In this document: positions 22,865 through 34,139 of the stretch, piece after piece
Position numbering within the stretch: position 1 is the stretch's first letter
Layout: the number at the start of each line of letters is the position of its first letter
Assembly: GCA_018907035.1 (NCBI GenBank)
Contig: JACCIC010000062.1
Location: 956,501-1,020,500, forward strand
Length of the DNA stretch: 64,000 nt
DNA from: Sycobia sp. Sy_11
Lineage: Eukaryota > Arthropoda > Insecta > Hymenoptera > Epichrysomallidae
Reading direction: 5' to 3'
Program-made: the position numbers and the translations under genes
Notes under the pieces: model-generated
Database searches by the model: none
What the model was told of the DNA's origin: nothing
What the model saw: the letters and a program-made list of their open reading frames with translations, nothing else

Positions 22865-23097
22865 TAGTATTATTCTGCAATTCTCTGCCGCCTGAATTAT
22901 GGAAGCGCTGCAAGCATGATCTACGCTGTCTCAAATGTGGTAAAAGCTACAGCGATTGGCGTTGTTTGAGGAAGCACATGAACTATTTCTGCCAAATTGA
23001 GCCGCTTTATCAGTGCCCTTATTGCAGTCATCGAGCGAGGATCAACACTTTGCTCAAATATCACATTCTGAAAGAGCATAATATTGTAAATGTGTGA
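22865..23097 (+). CDS. lola: lola-type alternative terminal exon B (two zinc fingers)
   Basis: Terminal coding exon in the same splice phase as exon A (two bases, then codons). The linker VLFCNSLPPELWKRCKHDL is short. Finger 1 is CLKCGKSYSDWRCLRKHMNYFC (C-x2-C-x12-H-x4-C, the C2HC lola form). Finger 2 is CPYCSHRARINTLLKYHILKEH (C-x2-C-x12-H-x4-H). The protein ends five residues later at TGA. The CPYC-x2-RA start of finger 2 is the most typical lola sequence in the window. An ATG lies just inside the intron, but the acceptor and shared phase argue that it is not the start. Confidence 0.88.
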
Positions 23098-23127
23098 CAT
23101 TGAGTAAAGTAAATCGACATCGATCAT

Positions 23128-23133
23128 AATAAA
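23128..23133 (+). promoter_or_regulatory. Possible polyadenylation signal after exon B
   Basis: AATAAA 31 bp after the exon B stop, close enough for a short 3' UTR. Tentative because of base composition. Confidence 0.4.
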
Positions 23134-23679
23134 TAATTGAACACTTATTAATGAAGTTTACCATAGCTATTTTTAAAGTGTTAATTTCAATAATACGCTA
23201 TATTTTTATAAAGCTAATTTATCCTATAGATATTATTGAAGCTGAATCAATTTAATAAATTGTAAGATTTAAGGATTATTGAAATATTTAAAATATTTTC
23301 TATCTTATATGCTATATATTTTAATTTAGTTGGAAAAAAGGATGGTTTACTTGTATTTTATTCAGCGTAGAAAATTTGCATAAAACTAATATAAATGATC
23401 TATTCATTTGTGGTTAGTTCATAAAAAGAAGGAATTATTCAATAAATTTTAATGTTTTTTATTATGAATTGAAATTCATAAAAGTCTATGCATATATTCT
23501 ACAAATACGAGTTCTCTATCAAAATAAAAATATTAATAGCTCATTTCTATTTATGATTAATACTGCTTATTCTACTATAATATTATTATTATCAACTAAT
23601 GGACTATGAAATAAAACTTCAATTTTTTTTATAAACAACTATTTTTAATGATGGTGAAAATATAATATAAAATATATAA
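23134..23679. other. AT-rich sequence, nothing recognised
   Basis: No coding or repeat signal seen. Confidence 0.5.
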
Positions 23680-24140
23680 CGAACCTTAGCGAAGCCAGCG
23701 AAACAATAATGACTCGAATAAACACGCTCGTATTTTATAGCCTGGGCCTCCACTAATCGACGTAGGTTTCGTGAACTTAGCGATAAAGGGTGTAACGTTA
23801 CGCGGCAACAGCTTTGTCTCGCAGCCATATGGCCCGGAAAGAAAATCGAATCTTTGTGGAAAATTTTATTTCTACATTTTATAGAATGTATCTCTATGTG
23901 TTGATAGAGTTCAACAGCTTTCGAAAATAGTCATATTTTCCACCAAATGAATGCATGCCAAAGAAAGTACAGATTTCGAAAACCTACGTTTCCGAGTACG
24001 GCACCGAATCTCTCAATTACATGCATCCATTCGTTGTAGAAAATATGAAATTTTCCAGTCGCAGCACTGGTTACTACAAAGCCACTCGAGATGTTACTTT
24101 ATTTTATATACTTAAAAAATGCTTACTAAATTCGAATGCG
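23680..24140 (-). other. GC-richer island; possible LTR fragment
   Basis: On the - strand a segment starts TGTTGCCGCGTAACG (near 23,810) and contains TATAAAA about 25-30 bp before a TCATTATT start-like site, as in LTR promoters. TGTTGCCG starts are known in BEL/Pao LTRs. No matching second end or target duplication was found. The adjacent 23,955-24,143 holds a 62-codon open frame on + without a recognisable domain. Confidence 0.3.
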
Positions 24141-24143
24141 TAG

Positions 24144-26789
24144 TTTTTGCTTTAACTATATAGATCTAAATAAATTCGTAAATAAAAACTATAATAAATT
24201 ATAGAAATTTCGCTGACTTGCTTTACAAATAAATAATACAAGTTTTTCTTTCCTTGGTTTATAATATAATCGAATATAATTTTAAAATATCGTGTAATAA
24301 ATAATTTATCATTAAAATCATTATTTGTAATATAATAATTCTAGATTTACATTTCTAAAATAACATTAATTTTTAAAGTTTAATAAAATTATATTATATA
24401 ATCTGTTTGTGACTAATATCCTATAATTATCAGTCATCTTTATTCATAATTTTAGTCACGCCGAGTAATATTATTCTAATTCAAACAGTTCTTATAAATA
24501 TACCAATCTCAATTTCAATTTCACGAATTGATTTTATTATAAGAATTCAATCTTAAGATTATATTTTATATCATATTGTAGTAATATGCACTTTCATTTA
24601 AATAAATAAAACAGTTACAAAATCTTAACTTTATCAGTAATTATAACTATTCGACGAAATTATATTAAGTTTCGCCTTGAGAAAACTTAAACCTAAAGCT
24701 TATATTTTAATAATAAATGTTAAAATTAAATATAAATATGACAAATATAAATTAGTCCGTAACAATTATATATCTGCAACTAATATAATATTTTGAAAAT
24801 CAGAAAGCATAGATAATTTAAATTTAAAAACTAGAGATTAAAAGCATTAGATAGAGTAGAACGATGGAAAATTTTAGCAGTTACCTCGTAGTAAAAAAAT
24901 GAATGTCAATACCATTTGTGTCCAGAAGCTTTAACAATTTCGTTTATATCTACTATTCCTAAAGATTTTATTCATTCAATATCCAAATTTGTTATTTATA
25001 TATTCAAAAAAATAATGCATCATATGTTATTATTTTATAATTATTCTTTTTCGAATAGTCAGGTCGAATTCATGATGCCATATGCAATCGGAGCCCCGAT
25101 TCAGCTAACCCGAATTTCTTAAACTATTCTTATCGACAAATACAAAAATATAATAAAATTTGGTACAAATATACTTTTTATATTTATTTAATAAAAAGTA
25201 TAGCCATTTCTCGTAATTAAAAAGATATGTTTTTCATTATCTCTTTTATTGATTCATATATCAAATAATATAATTTGTTTCTATTCTGTTAAAATCTTAT
25301 GTATAAAATTCAAATAAGAATCAACATTCATCGCTAACGCATTTAAAGACGTGTTTAATTTTTTGTTTTTCAATATCGATAATTTAAAAACTTGTTTAAT
25401 AACCTTATTTCCTTTTCATATCATTTTAAAGCTAACTTCATTATCTAGATTTTGTTATAATTGCAAAAAAACTTATAATTCATACAAAAATTCTTATTTA
25501 AGAGACCTGAAATAAATTCAAATGACTACTTAAATTCCTATTTAATATATAATTTTATGTTTTAGGTTTTAAACATCGTGCATTAATCAATTGATTAAAA
25601 ATATTACTACGACTACATAATAAAGATCCCTTTATCAAATGGTATACCAGTCGAAATTGTATGATGAAATTTAAAATTCAATATACATGCTTCCATTCAT
25701 AGAAGTAAATCTAAAAGAAGATTTCAGTTTGATGTACGAAATATGTACAGTTGTCTAAAAACTGGCAATGAAACCTGTGTAGCCCCTGCAATTCTATTAA
25801 CTGGTCTAAAGTAATTTTAAGATAAACACTTTCAAGATGTTTATATTAAAATCTGTTTGTTCTAAATGTTATTAGAAATATGGATAAAATTATTAATTCC
25901 GATCCAATAAATTAATTTTTAACAGAAATTGACGTTACTTTACTTAAGCTAAATATTGTTGGAAATTTAGCATCGGTAGATAGATTTTTATTTCTATATT
26001 CTATATATTATATAAATTATTATTATTAATGTTGACTTGTGAAAGTTCATGTATTCAATAAAAATTCTGTTATCAAATAAAGTATATATAATAATGTAAT
26101 AATTATATTGGGCATTATTATAACACTTTATAATAAAACCTATTATATAAGTAGTAAAACTTAATTCTATTTCTACAATTGCGTAAATCTATGCGAATCT
26201 AATATCATAAAATCTATATACTTGTGAACACAAAATGACAACTTTAAAATTATTTTTTGGTTTTCATAGTATAAAGTATAGTTTAATACTTGTGCGTAAA
26301 TTTTATTCAAATATTAAAAAATTAGATATATGTATTTGAATTTATCTGTATATTCGATAAAATAAAAAATAGGTTTAAAAGCTTGGCAAGATTAAAGTAG
26401 AAATGTAAGAATGATACGATACGTGTAAACGCAAGTTTATAAAAAAAAATTTTGTTCATACCCAATATTTAAGACTAAAAACAATTATAATGAATTTAGT
26501 TTTTTCCGTTTATTACGCATAAAATTTATCATTTATTTTGAATAGTAAAAAATTAATTTATAAATAACATTTTTATAACATAAAGCAATATCAAAATATC
26601 TTAATGATATTCTTTTTAGTATGAAAAATGTGTATGAATCAATATTATAATTTAGGATACATATTCTTAGTATCGATATTTTTAATAATGCGTTTATGAT
26701 TATTAAATGACATGAAATTTCATTAACTTACCATGAAAAAGATTCATAGAAATATAGTATATAACTAATAATTGTGTATTATGGTTTGT
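24144..26789. other. AT-rich intron, nothing recognised
   Basis: About 2.6 kb of strongly AT-rich DNA. A short GC-richer open patch at 25,063-25,122 follows an AG but is in a different phase from the finger exons. Confidence 0.5.
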
Positions 26790-26855
26790 TAGATTAAATT
26801 AATAAATATTTTTATCGATCTTACAATATTTATATTATAATATATTATACTAAAT
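26790..26855 (-). mobile_element. Penelope-like repeat terminus, fragment
   Basis: AAATTAATAAATATTTTTATCGATCTTACA followed by the TATAATATATTA tract. This is the outer end of the Penelope-like repeat family found at 47.3, 52.5 and 53.4 kb. Only the terminal ~60 bp remains. Confidence 0.6.
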
Positions 26856-26993
26856 GTTAGGTCAAATTTTAAATTATCACATTTCCAAATAAAACTTTCT
26901 AACCGCACGAAGCTTTTGTTTCTCCTAATGACATTAAATATTTTAACTCGTATACTATTATTTTTAATCAACAATTTATTATTTTGCTTACAG

Positions 26994-27250
26994 TATTTGC
27001 GAATCCAGTTCAGACAGTGGCAAAAGATTTTCGTAAGACGTACATAGGCGACCGCATGCATGGTTATACGTGCATCAAATGCAGCAAATTCTATAAGATG
27101 TGGAGTAATTATTTAAAGCATAAATGCGAGCCACCTCAATTCAAGTGCTCACTTTGCCCGTTCGCAGCGTTCAAGCCTTTCATACTTGCAGCTCATCGTG
27201 CCGAGCATCATTCGGATATCTCCATTCCATCAACATCAGCTAAGTCTTGA
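26994..27250 (+). CDS. lola: lola-type alternative terminal exon C (atypical first finger)
   Basis: Exon follows the acceptor TTTTGCTTACAG (ends 26,993) in the shared phase. A ~24-residue linker (FANPVQTVAKDFRKTYIGDR) precedes two fingers. Finger 1 is CIKCSKFYKMWSNYLKHKC: the distance from His to the last Cys is one residue, not four as in A, B, D and E, so zinc geometry differs or the finger is compromised. Finger 2 is CSLCPFAAFKPFILAAHRAEHH, regular C-x2-C-x12-H-x4-H. A Ser-rich tail ends at TGA. The open frame and otherwise conserved layout suggest a functional exon. Confidence 0.82.
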
Positions 27251-27458
27251 GAATGCAGAAGCAGATCATATTTAAACTTATTTTATTAACGAGATGACCT
27301 AAACGAGAATGGATGATGACAATTACGTAGACGTTTCTGGTAGTTTTTATAATCTATTTTTCGATCAAATGGTTTAAATTTCATTAAATATTTGGCACAT
27401 AAAATACGTGAAAGCATTTTTAAAATATTGACAGAAATACAAACTATTATTAATTTAA

Positions 27459-27464
27459 AATAAA
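27459..27464 (+). promoter_or_regulatory. Possible polyadenylation signal after exon C
   Basis: AATAAA about 210 bp beyond the exon C stop. Tentative. Confidence 0.35.
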
Positions 27465-28930
27465 TTCCATAACACATTACAATTCTTTAAATTAAAATAT
27501 ATTTGCAAAATAAAATTAATTTGCAAAATTATTAAAAAACCTTTTTCACAAAAGAAAGTAGAATTCGAGTTAGTTCTCACAGATACAGAATAAAAAATTG
27601 AATTTCACTAAAAGTTATAGAATAAAAAATTGAAAAATAAGCAACAAAATTATTTAAAGGCATATATTAATATAAATTTACAATTTTTCATATATAAATT
27701 TACCAATTGCCTTTCAAGAACTAATATTTGATCAAGTCAAATAAAGAATTTTTAGAGTAATTGTTTCATTTTTTTTTACTGAAAAGATATGATAAATATA
27801 TTTTTTTTAAATATGGTATAGCACCGATTTCCAGAAATTCTTTGAAACTATATTAATATCTATTTTTAAACACTTACTTTTAATAAAATTTGTACACTTT
27901 ACAAACATATATCTTTTTTATTGTATATATTATTTAAAATTCTGTATCGACTAATTGAAAGTATATTCAAATTATATAATAGCAAATCAATTTCTCTACA
28001 AATATAGAAAAGAGTATTTGTGCGTATCCACAGGGTATAAAAAATATAAAGTTTTAATAAAAACATCAGACCTACTCGAGGGTAAATTAATCACCGTCTC
28101 CGTAAAACGGATCCATGCCTTGGTCCACGCAATTCTAACATGTCTTGCACCGAACTAGCCGCATACCAAAATGTATGCAAAAATCTCACTGAGTTGTTTG
28201 GAAGAATTTTTTATAATAAATAATTATATTGTAATGCATAAATAGATTCCTAACATTCTTTAATTATCAAAAGTTACTTGTTTTATAAAAAAAGATAATG
28301 AATAATATTCATGTTAAGAAACCTTTCTTTAATTATTTGATTATAAATTATGAATTAATATAGTATGTGACATTTGTTCATGTACCATTAACAATTCTTT
28401 ATTTTTTATGATCGTTAATTCGCTGAATATATACGCTAAATAAATATATAGTTTTTTAAGTGAAATAAAAGGTAAATTGCCTATAAGCACCCATGCGCTA
28501 TTTTGCTAAATTTTTATACATTTATGTCTTTTGGGGTGCTGCTTACGAATATCATACTGGCTTTTGTTTCAAATGTAATTTTCACAGTAAAATACATAAA
28601 AACCCATAGAAATAATGGCTTTTGGAATTGATCTCAGAAAATAAGAAAAATCACGAAAAAAGAATTTTTAACAAATGTTATAGGTTTCATCAATACACAT
28701 CTTCTTTGTTCTATCAATTTTTTTCAATATAGACGATATTTTTAGAGACAAATTTAATCCATTCCGTCTCTTTTCCATCCCTGAAAATCAACTTGTATAT
28801 TTATATTTTTCAACATCACGTGGCTTTTCGCGTAGATACAATTTTCACGTCCAAAATGATAAAAGTTATGGTTTTTTTGAAATTATGGTATTATATCATA
28901 AGAAAATATTTTAATAATATTTCAAACAAT
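27465..28930. other. Intron, nothing firmly recognised
   Basis: AT-rich. A 67-codon open frame at 27,955-28,158 includes a GC-richer tail (28,075-28,158) and a weak in-phase acceptor-like CAG at 28,031-28,033, but encodes no finger or known domain. Sequence near 28,530-28,600 loosely resembles 52,830-52,900, suggesting another low-copy repeat. Confidence 0.4.
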
Positions 28931-28935
28931 AATTA

Positions 28936-29967
28936 TGTATGTTCATTAACTAGCAAATTGGAATTTAAAGAAGGAAGAGGAATGCGTGTGCGGGTTTATA
29001 AATAAATATAGCGGACGAATTAAGTAATATCAAATTCGCTATATTTATAGAGACGCCGCAAGGCATAAAAAATTTCCACTTCATGAGTGGAGGAAAAAGC
29101 CGAAAATAATACAAATAATAACCAACGCACGCATAAAACACACTTCACACTTTCGTACCTTTTTGTATCAATGTATTAACGGAGTATTCCTTACGTGGTT
29201 AGAGAGGTCGTAACGGGAAGGTGTGCTCCGCTGAACCTCCTGCTCTGCGTTACGGCCCCAAGCTCCTGGGTACGGGAATAGCCCTTGCCGTAACGGCAGC
29301 CACCGAGCACGAATGCCGCCGGGAGCAACCTCAGCGATCGCGGCACGGGCGATCGCTCCAAGTCCAAATGCCTTGGCCCGGGGAATCTTAAATCTTACTC
29401 ACTTGCCCTTAAGGTTACTTAATATTACGACACACAAGTACAAACACGCGAGAACACAGGTAGAAAATACATACAGAAACAACAGATAATGCACGCAAAG
29501 GTAACACAATAAAATACACAAGCGAGTTACAAATAATACACGCAAAAGCAACACTATAAACACACAGTGAATGACAAATAATACACGCAAAGGTGACACT
29601 ATATAATACGTAACGAATTACAACTAATACACGCAAAACACGATATGAACACACGGAGAGAACACTCACAGGGAAACTCGTCCTTGCTCATCGAAGTGCG
29701 CACGCGAAGTGTCCGCAGACGGTCAAATTTACATCGCGCGCCGATCCTCGGCGCAACGCACGAGAGGCAGCACCTGGGCCCTGATGAACCCATTCTGGGG
29801 GCAGACACGCTCAACTTTATTGCGTCCTGGCGAAGCGCCCACGGGAAACCGAAGTTTCTCACGGTCGGTTTAGCTACGTATATTTTCTGGTTCGGGAAAG
29901 CACACGTTTTCTACCATATGCGCACCCCCTTTTTTATGGCGCCCCTGAAGGCCGGATGGCCCGAACA
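28936..29967 (-). mobile_element. Candidate solo LTR (about 1.03 kb)
   Basis: A sharply GC-rich block in AT-rich DNA. On + it starts TGTATGTTC and ends CCCGAACA (TG…CA), and is flanked by the 5-bp repeat AATTA at 28,931-28,935 and 29,968-29,972. Read on - it starts TGTTCGGGCC and has AATAAA (about 29,815), which fits a - orientation. It contains a 45-47-bp tandem repeat. No gag/pol is adjacent. The AATTA repeat is weak evidence in this base composition, so the boundaries are provisional. Confidence 0.5.
29482..29640. repeat. Tandem repeat, 45-47-bp unit, about 3.5 copies
   Basis: Units begin ACA-ATAATACACGCAAAG and continue with a CACTATAA-like block; three full units plus a partial one are visible. 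They create valine/cysteine-rich repetitive open frames on the - strand (29,399-29,669) that are repeat artefacts, not genes. Confidence 0.75.
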
Positions 29968-29972
29968 AATTA

Positions 29973-31854
29973 TATTAATCATTATAATACTTCTTTTTTG
30001 TTCTATGAATTTTTTCTCTTCAAACAGAAGCTCTGAAAAAATTGCATTCAATGCTTCCTGTATTAAATATTTGGAGAACGGAACGTAGACACGCTGTTTC
30101 CAAAAACTTTATAGAATAAAAAAGATATAGTTTCATGAGATTTTCAATTGTTCTTTGGAAATTTTTATTTCATGTTTTTTGTTTTCCGAGATATATTCTG
30201 AAAACCATCATTAATATATGCTTGCTCTTATTTCGCCACAGAAATTTAATTTCTGCATCTTACTCATACTCCCTAATAAACATAAGTTTAAAAATGTTTA
30301 AAAAAAATAGGCTGTGGGTACTTTTCAATAAAAAATTAATTTTCATTTTATGAATTTTTAAATTTATTTTTAATTTTGCTTTATTTTTTAAAATATAATA
30401 TCATATTATACAAAACAAAGAATAAAAAGATTTAATAGATCATTCTAATCAAAAAGTCTCTCAGTTTCATCTTACAGAAATTGCATATTCGCATATTTGC
30501 ATATTCAGGAATTATGATTGAATTACTTTAAAATTTTATAATTTAGAATTTGTTAAAGTTACGAAAAGGAATCATCCATTTACTGTTTCAAGGCTTCTTT
30601 ATATAATATAATTTTACGTATAAATCATTTTCCATGAGTAATGAAGGTTCGGACAGGATATATCATTTTAAATTTTATAAAAATGTGAATTAATTCAAAT
30701 TTCACAAATAATCAAAGTTTCCAATAAATAAATAAAAAAAAAAAATTGATTTTCAAACATAATATTTTTTTCAACATGTATTTTGGATATTGAACTTTAC
30801 AAGCGAAATTGTGTTTTAAATGTTAATATCTATTATAGTCGCCTATTCAATCTATTCTTTATATGATTTTCTTGAAAAATATTTTTCCCTAGTGTGTCGA
30901 CGACCTGGACTATTATCCTATTAAATTGAAAATTATTTATTCAGTCAATTGAATCATTATATAAATATCTTTACATTTAAAAAATTGAATTATAAAAATG
31001 TGATCTTTTTTCCTCTTTTAATAAAAATGAAAATGTAACCCGTAATTAATTTTACCAGTTGAAACCAATTGAAATAAATATAAAGTGAATGCAAAAGATA
31101 TACTCATGTTTAATTTTTTTGATGTCGTAAAAAAGCTCAGTCGCAAAACCCTATTTTCTTTTGTCACAATTACTTGGCATTATTATTTTCGAAAAAAGGA
31201 TCGATATCTATGTTCATTATAAAAGCAAAAATTATATTTATTGATTCCCATGAGATTAGCAACTTCGTGTTTAAGCTTTCCAAAAGCGCCCATAATCGAT
31301 TGTGATAAAAATTTGTACATTTTTATTTTTGAAATATCGTGGTGGCTTTTGGTAGAAATGAAATTTAAATCGGAAATTGCATAAACTAAATACAATAATG
31401 AGGATTATTGAAATTGATCCGACTTCACGGTTAAATTGACGAAAGCATGTCTCACATTAAGAGATTATCACTGGATAATATTTACTTTAAATCTCTACCA
31501 ACAAGCGATGCACTTCAATTACTTTTTTCTTTTGATGAAATAAGAAAAGCAACCAATACCTTAAATTCGATTTGCTTGGATTAAAACTCGAAATATATAC
31601 TGTTATATATTAAGATAATGTTTATTATTAATATAATTTATTATTTTGTTTTAACATTTTCAATATTAAGCACTGATCTGCCTCAGGCGTTGGCTATTCT
31701 TTTATTAATGTTTTAAGCTGACGCATTTTAAGCGCACCCGGAAAGAGTTCATAAGTCTTAGATTTAATTATTAAATTAGCAGATATTAAACTATTAAACA
31801 AAATTCAGATTACAAAATTCAATATAATAATAGAACCTACTAAACACAACATAA

Positions 31855-31856
<2 letters not shown>
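29973..31856. other. Intron, nothing recognised
   Basis: AT-rich DNA with short chance frames only. Confidence 0.5.

Positions 31857-31896
<40 letters not shown>
31857..31896. repeat. (AT)n microsatellite
   Basis: AT dinucleotide run of about 40 bp. Confidence 0.95.
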
Positions 31897-31899
<3 letters not shown>

Positions 31900-31914
31900 A
31901 TAAATTATTATTAT

Positions 31915-32040
31915 TCAGTCTATGTAGAAGTAACCTAAGTAGAAGTCATCCAAGGATAGTTGGGCATCGTCTTCTACCGCCCGAACATGAAACTCCGATA
32001 TTTGCTCGTAGTAACCGTGTGTAGCTCGGTCCACACAAGA
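31915..32040. repeat. Sequence related to the 13.2-kb tandem repeat
   Basis: GTAGAAGTCATCCAAGG…GGGCATCGTCTTCTACCGCCC resembles the 60-bp unit at 13,307-13,366 (GTAGAAGTCGTTCCGAG…GGACATCGTTTGCTACCGA). The same repeat family appears to occur at both sites. Confidence 0.5.
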
Positions 32041-32926
32041 CGAATCACAATATTTTGGAAATTTTGATATATTTACATATGTTTTAAGGAATAACAAATA
32101 TTTTTGATATAAAAAAATTGAATAATTCATTAAGGCAGTATTCTACTTTAGACCCTCGAAAAAACGCTATTTTTGTGAAAATTTTTTAAGAATGCTATTG
32201 AAGATATGGATGTAGGATTTGAAATGCTTAATAAATACACTCTTGAAGTACATAAAAAATTTTTTTTATTTATTTTATACATTTTTATACATGTAAAGTA
32301 TGGTTAAAGCCAACACCTCAAAAAGTAGGTAACGTTGTCGTGGTCGTAAAATCTTGCCGACGGATAGTCTGAAACAAAAAATCAAATATTTATATGTTCA
32401 GTATGACTCCAGAAACCGATCTAACTAAAATATTTTAAATACGTGCAAAATCAAAAAAATGGCGGCTAAAATATGAAAGAAAAAAAATTGCTTTTTTCCG
32501 TCTTTTTTGCAATAAAAATATAGTTAGAATTAAAATTTTAAGTTGATTATAGTAAGGACGGTTGATACAAACATATAGAATATGTGTTCAAAATTTCACA
32601 AGGATCGGTTCAATAGTTTTTTAGTTTTCATGACCACGGTACTTGAAAACGATGTTTTGAGAAAAACGCGTTTAAAGTTTTTGTAAGTGAAAAATCGTAG
32701 AAAAAATTATCTTACGCTGAATCAGCGATACCTGGGCCATACAATATGCCTTCAGCTTGTTCCAGGCGAGTATTTTCATCTAATTTAGCCTGCCTTTTTT
32801 GAGTTCTGCTCTCATTAGAAGCCTCAGTCGAGCAGCGGTTCTCTCGAACGATGCGCTGTTAGTCGCGCATATTGGCGAACTGCATGGCGGTTTGGCCGAT
32901 TTTCAGGTCCATAATTTCCATTATTT

Positions 32927-33384
32927 TCAAAAGTGGGCTGAATCTTTCATTAAAAATGAATAACTAAGCAAACGAAACACAAATACGAATCGACTATTTA
33001 TTTCATATCCTGTGCCGATCATCGGAGACGAATTGACGTACCTGTTTCCACAGCCATAAGTAACGCACACTTTGAAACCAAGGCCACGCAACCCATACTG
33101 TGAAAATTTCATTTGTATATGGAAAACAGAACACACTGCCCACTGTGAGAGCATTGAAAACACAGTAAAAAATGAATAAAAGAATAACCACCAGTATTAT
33201 TAACTTTCACATCAAAACTCGAATCGTTAGACTTTTTCAGTTTTGCTGCTGACGTACGCGTGTTACTAATACCTACTTCGTCAGTGAATCTGTTTCCGTG
33301 AAAAGAACATTTTCTAGTGAACGATACACTTTCTTCATATCCATTGCGAATAGATAGATGCTTCACTTTTGAACTTCGAATCAC
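32927..33384 (-). pseudogene. Transposase fragment of the Kolobok-like element
   Basis: Two overlapping frames encode contiguous homology: 33,384-33,109 (FTDEVGISNTRTSAAKLKKS) and 33,163-32,927 (GLRGLGFKVCVTYGCGN, SSPMIGTGYEINSRFVF). A frameshift joins them, so no intact protein exists. A stop after KDSAHF precedes an internal deletion up to the C-terminal piece. Confidence 0.6.
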
Positions 33385-33477
33385 GACTGATTCTCCACTA
33401 CTGAAATACAGAACTGAAGTACAGAAGCAAATTTATAAAGGGAAGGTAATATTGAGAAGCAAAGGTATATATTTTGA

Positions 33478-33480
<3 letters not shown>

Positions 33481-33533
<53 letters not shown>
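33481..33533. repeat. (AT)n microsatellite in the Kolobok-like element
   Basis: AT run of about 53 bp in the non-coding right end of the transposon. Confidence 0.95.
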
Positions 33534-33535
<2 letters not shown>

Positions 33536-33716
33536 TGTAATGATTTACCATAGCGCGCTCAGGTAAGTGCGTTCGAAAGGTGAAAAAGTATAGTTAGACT
33601 ACCTGAATCTTTCTAAAATTTTGAGCTAACATTCTTGAAGATATTTACTTTCGAAAAATGTAAAAAAAATAAAACATTTTTTTTCAAAGTTTTTTCAAAG
33701 TCGAATACTGCCTTAA

Positions 33717-34139
33717 GTTTAAGTCCGATAGAAAGTATTGCATTCTTTATGAAGGTTATATTTATATGCACTGTGTTTTTGTATTTTCATTTTGTCGTCA
33801 CAGGATGTTTTGTCTAGAGAGATCCGAACAGTAGCCAGATTCTGTAAAACAATGAAGCGTTAAGGAGATTCGATGCATCAGTGTCTTGGTGTTATTCATC
33901 TTACACGCGCAGAGAATTTGCAATTTCATTGTCCTCTTCACCTCTTCATCCATTTCCTTGCCCTCACAGTGCACGTATCCTATACGTCCCTCACAAAATG
34001 GCGATATAAGAGGTGTTTTCAAATAATAAGGTGACTGTGCAAATATCGAGGGATACGTCCATTCGATTATCGATTTTTTTATTTTGTGTTAGTACAGGTG
34101 TCTGAACACATATTCACGGCTTTAGCTCTATAGTATTAT
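33717..34139. other. Unclassified segment
   Basis: Moderate GC between 33,800 and 34,060 with short frames on -, no recognised domain. Confidence 0.4.

Larger units (their letters stand above)
32134..33712 (-). mobile_element. Kolobok-like DNA transposon, decayed
   Basis: Terminal inverted repeats GGCAGTATTCTACTTT (left) and GGCAGTATTCGACTTT (read inward from the right), each flanked by TTAA (32,130-32,133 and 33,713-33,716), the 4-bp target of Kolobok and piggyBac elements. The ends lack piggyBac's CCC/GGG start. On the - strand, pieces of one protein remain: SAKLKKSNDSS, GLRGLGFKVCVTYGCGN and GYEINSRFVFVFRLL (33,384-32,927), then the C-terminus AEGILYGPGIADSA (near 32,715-32,760). This pattern belongs to a transposase family common in arthropod genomes, often annotated as Mutator-like transposase domain. 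The catalytic middle is missing. The superfamily is inferred from the TTAA and protein style. Confidence 0.6.

Noticed and set aside
27955..28158. 67-codon open frame with a GC-richer end
   Set aside because: Weak acceptor without a pyrimidine tract and no domain.
29399..29669. Val/Cys-rich open frames on -
   Set aside because: Produced by the 45-47-bp tandem repeat within the GC-rich block.
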